Shown: positions 5,652 to 6,507 of the stretch, piece by piece
Position numbering within the stretch: the stretch's first letter is position 1
Layout: every line of letters starts with the position of its first letter
Made by a program: the position numbers and the translations under genes
Notes under the pieces: model-generated
Told to the model about the DNA's origin: nothing
Seen by the model: the letters and a program-made list of their open reading frames with translations, nothing else
Database searches by the model: none
Source: an uncultured Prosthecobacter sp.
Lineage (GTDB): Bacteria; Verrucomicrobiota; Verrucomicrobiia; Verrucomicrobiales; Verrucomicrobiaceae
Assembly (NCBI GenBank): GCA_937941745.1
Contig: CALDGV010000527.1
Span: forward strand, 1 to 6,507
DNA length: 6,507 bases
Reading direction: 5' to 3'

Positions 5652-6507
5652 ATGCCCCTCGATTTCCCCCTCACCCGGGCAGATGCCCTCCGACGCTGGC
5701 AGGACTTTTTGCCACAGGCCAGCCGCTATGCGGGAAGCCGCAACTTCGTGCAGCCATCGCATGAGCATGTGTCCCGCCTTTCGCCCGCCATCCGGCTCGG
5801 GCTGATGCATCCGGAAGAAATCGTCCGCGACACCCTGGCCCAGCATGCCTGGCCCAAGGTGGAAAAATGGCTTCAGGAAATCTGCTGGCGCACCTACTGG
5901 AAAGGCTGGCTGGAAATGCGGCCGCAAGTCTGGCGTTCGTGGCGCCGCCAGTTGCACGACTGGAAACAACAGCTTCCTGCCGAAACCCTGGCTAGAGCAC
6001 AGGCGGTCAGCGAAGGACGAAGTGGCGTCGCCGTGATGGATGCCTTTGCCAGGGAACTGCTTGAGACCGGCTACCTCCACAATCACGCCCGCATGTGGTG
6101 GGCCAGCTTCTGGATTCATGAGGAAAGACTCCCCTGGGAACTCGGCGCCGAGTTTTTCTTCCAGCACCTGCTGGACGCCGATCCCGCCAGCAACACGCTC
6201 TCCTGGCGCTGGGTGGCAGGCCTGCAAACAGCAGGCAAAACCTATCTCGTGCGCCGCAGCAACCTGGAGAAGTATGCCAGCCCTTCCCTGCTGACAGACC
6301 GCACAGGTTTGGAGCGTCTGGAAGACGGCCTGGTCAAGCCCTGCCCTCCCGGGCAGTCTGTCGATCTGACACCGCAGAGCCTGCCTGACCTGCCCTGCCA
6401 ACCTCCTGCCCTGCCGCGGAAAGTCGGCCTGTGGCTGCATCCGGATGATTTGAATGCGGAAAACAGCCCGCTGCACTCCATCCAGCCTGTGTCCACGGCT
6501 GCTTTTT
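5652..6507 (+). CDS. Photolyase/cryptochrome-like FAD-binding protein lacking the N-terminal antenna domain (3' truncated)
   Basis: An ATG at 5652 opens a frame that stays open to the window edge, giving the first 285 residues. It starts directly in the helical FAD-binding domain of photolyases; the usual N-terminal alpha/beta antenna domain of about 200 residues is absent, and the frame upstream to the stop at 5526 encodes nothing like it. Motifs: VSRLSPAIRLG (40-50), FAD binding; EICWRTYW (76-83); HNHARMWW (143-150); DADPASNTLSWRW (175-187). Aligned to E. coli photolyase, the lesion-pocket residues Glu274, Trp277, Asn341, Met345 and Trp384 correspond to Glu76, Trp79, Asn144, Met148 and Trp187. 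Asp372, Asp374 and Asn378 match Asp175, Asp177 and Asn181; electron-chain Trp382 and Trp359 match Trp185 and Trp162, and Trp104 is a candidate for Trp306. A Pro-rich linker (about 229-255) leads to KVGLWLHPDDL (257-267), which looks like the start of a further domain. Likely role: light-driven DNA repair or blue-light sensing. Confidence 0.87.
   Translation, partial: MPLDFPLTRADALRRWQDFLPQASRYAGSRNFVQPSHEHVSRLSPAIRLGLMHPEEIVRDTLAQHAWPKVEKWLQEICWRTYWKGWLEMRPQVWRSWRRQLHDWKQQLPAETLARAQAVSEGRSGVAVMDAFARELLETGYLHNHARMWWASFWIHEERLPWELGAEFFFQHLLDADPASNTLSWRWVAGLQTAGKTYLVRRSNLEKYASPSLLTDRTGLERLEDGLVKPCPPGQSVDLTPQSLPDLPCQPPALPRKVGLWLHPDDLNAENSPLHSIQPVSTAAF

Noticed and set aside
5427..6476. Minus-strand open frame (349 codons) opposite the photolyase-like gene
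   Set aside because: The plus-strand frame has multiple photolyase motifs at the correct spacing; the minus-strand product is Pro/Gly/Gln/Arg-rich with no recognisable fold.

Overview
The window looks like ordinary chromosomal sequence from a GC-rich bacterium, most likely of the Verrucomicrobiota (Verrucomicrobium/Prosthecobacter-like) or the wider PVC group. This placement is inference. It rests on the gene mix (a secreted ThuA-domain lipoprotein, a DhnA-type class I aldolase next to a xylose-isomerase-like protein, a Tat-type serine hydrolase), on translation starts that mostly lack a Shine-Dalgarno sequence, and on compact genes separated by strong hairpin terminators. No rRNA, tRNA, IS element, CRISPR array or phage gene was seen.

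Layout. Bases 1-192 are the 3' end of an unidentified plus-strand gene, closed by a perfect 10-bp hairpin terminator (219-249). A second terminator facing the other way (269-302) ends a minus-strand gene for a small exported protein of unknown function (331-942). That gene has a plausible sigma-70-type promoter (986-1014) and a 13-bp palindrome just upstream of its -35 box. Next comes a minus-strand two-gene unit: a xylose-isomerase-like TIM-barrel protein (2033-3076), then a DhnA/LacD-type class I aldolase (1165-1995). It runs from an extended -10 promoter with an operator-like dyad (3123-3150) to a terminator (1104-1142). Upstream, also on the minus strand, are a class C beta-lactamase-fold serine hydrolase (3226-4353) and a ThuA-domain lipoprotein (4457-5494), separated by a strong terminator (4402-4435). 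The last gene runs on the plus strand, divergent from the ThuA gene. It encodes a photolyase/cryptochrome-like FAD-binding protein without the usual N-terminal antenna domain (5652 to the window edge, cut off).

How the genes work together. Only the isomerase-aldolase pair makes a convincing functional unit: an aldose-ketose isomerase followed by a lysine-type aldolase suggests breakdown of an uncommon sugar. The window holds no kinase, transporter or regulator for it. The serine hydrolase and the ThuA protein are both predicted to be exported and could act on envelope or carbohydrate substrates, but nothing ties them firmly to the pair. The photolyase-like gene looks independent.

The most interesting points are the antenna-less photolyase with a C-terminal extension, the Asp-to-His change at a metal-ligand position in the isomerase, and the operator-like dyad that probably controls the isomerase-aldolase unit. 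I found no clearly new multi-gene system.
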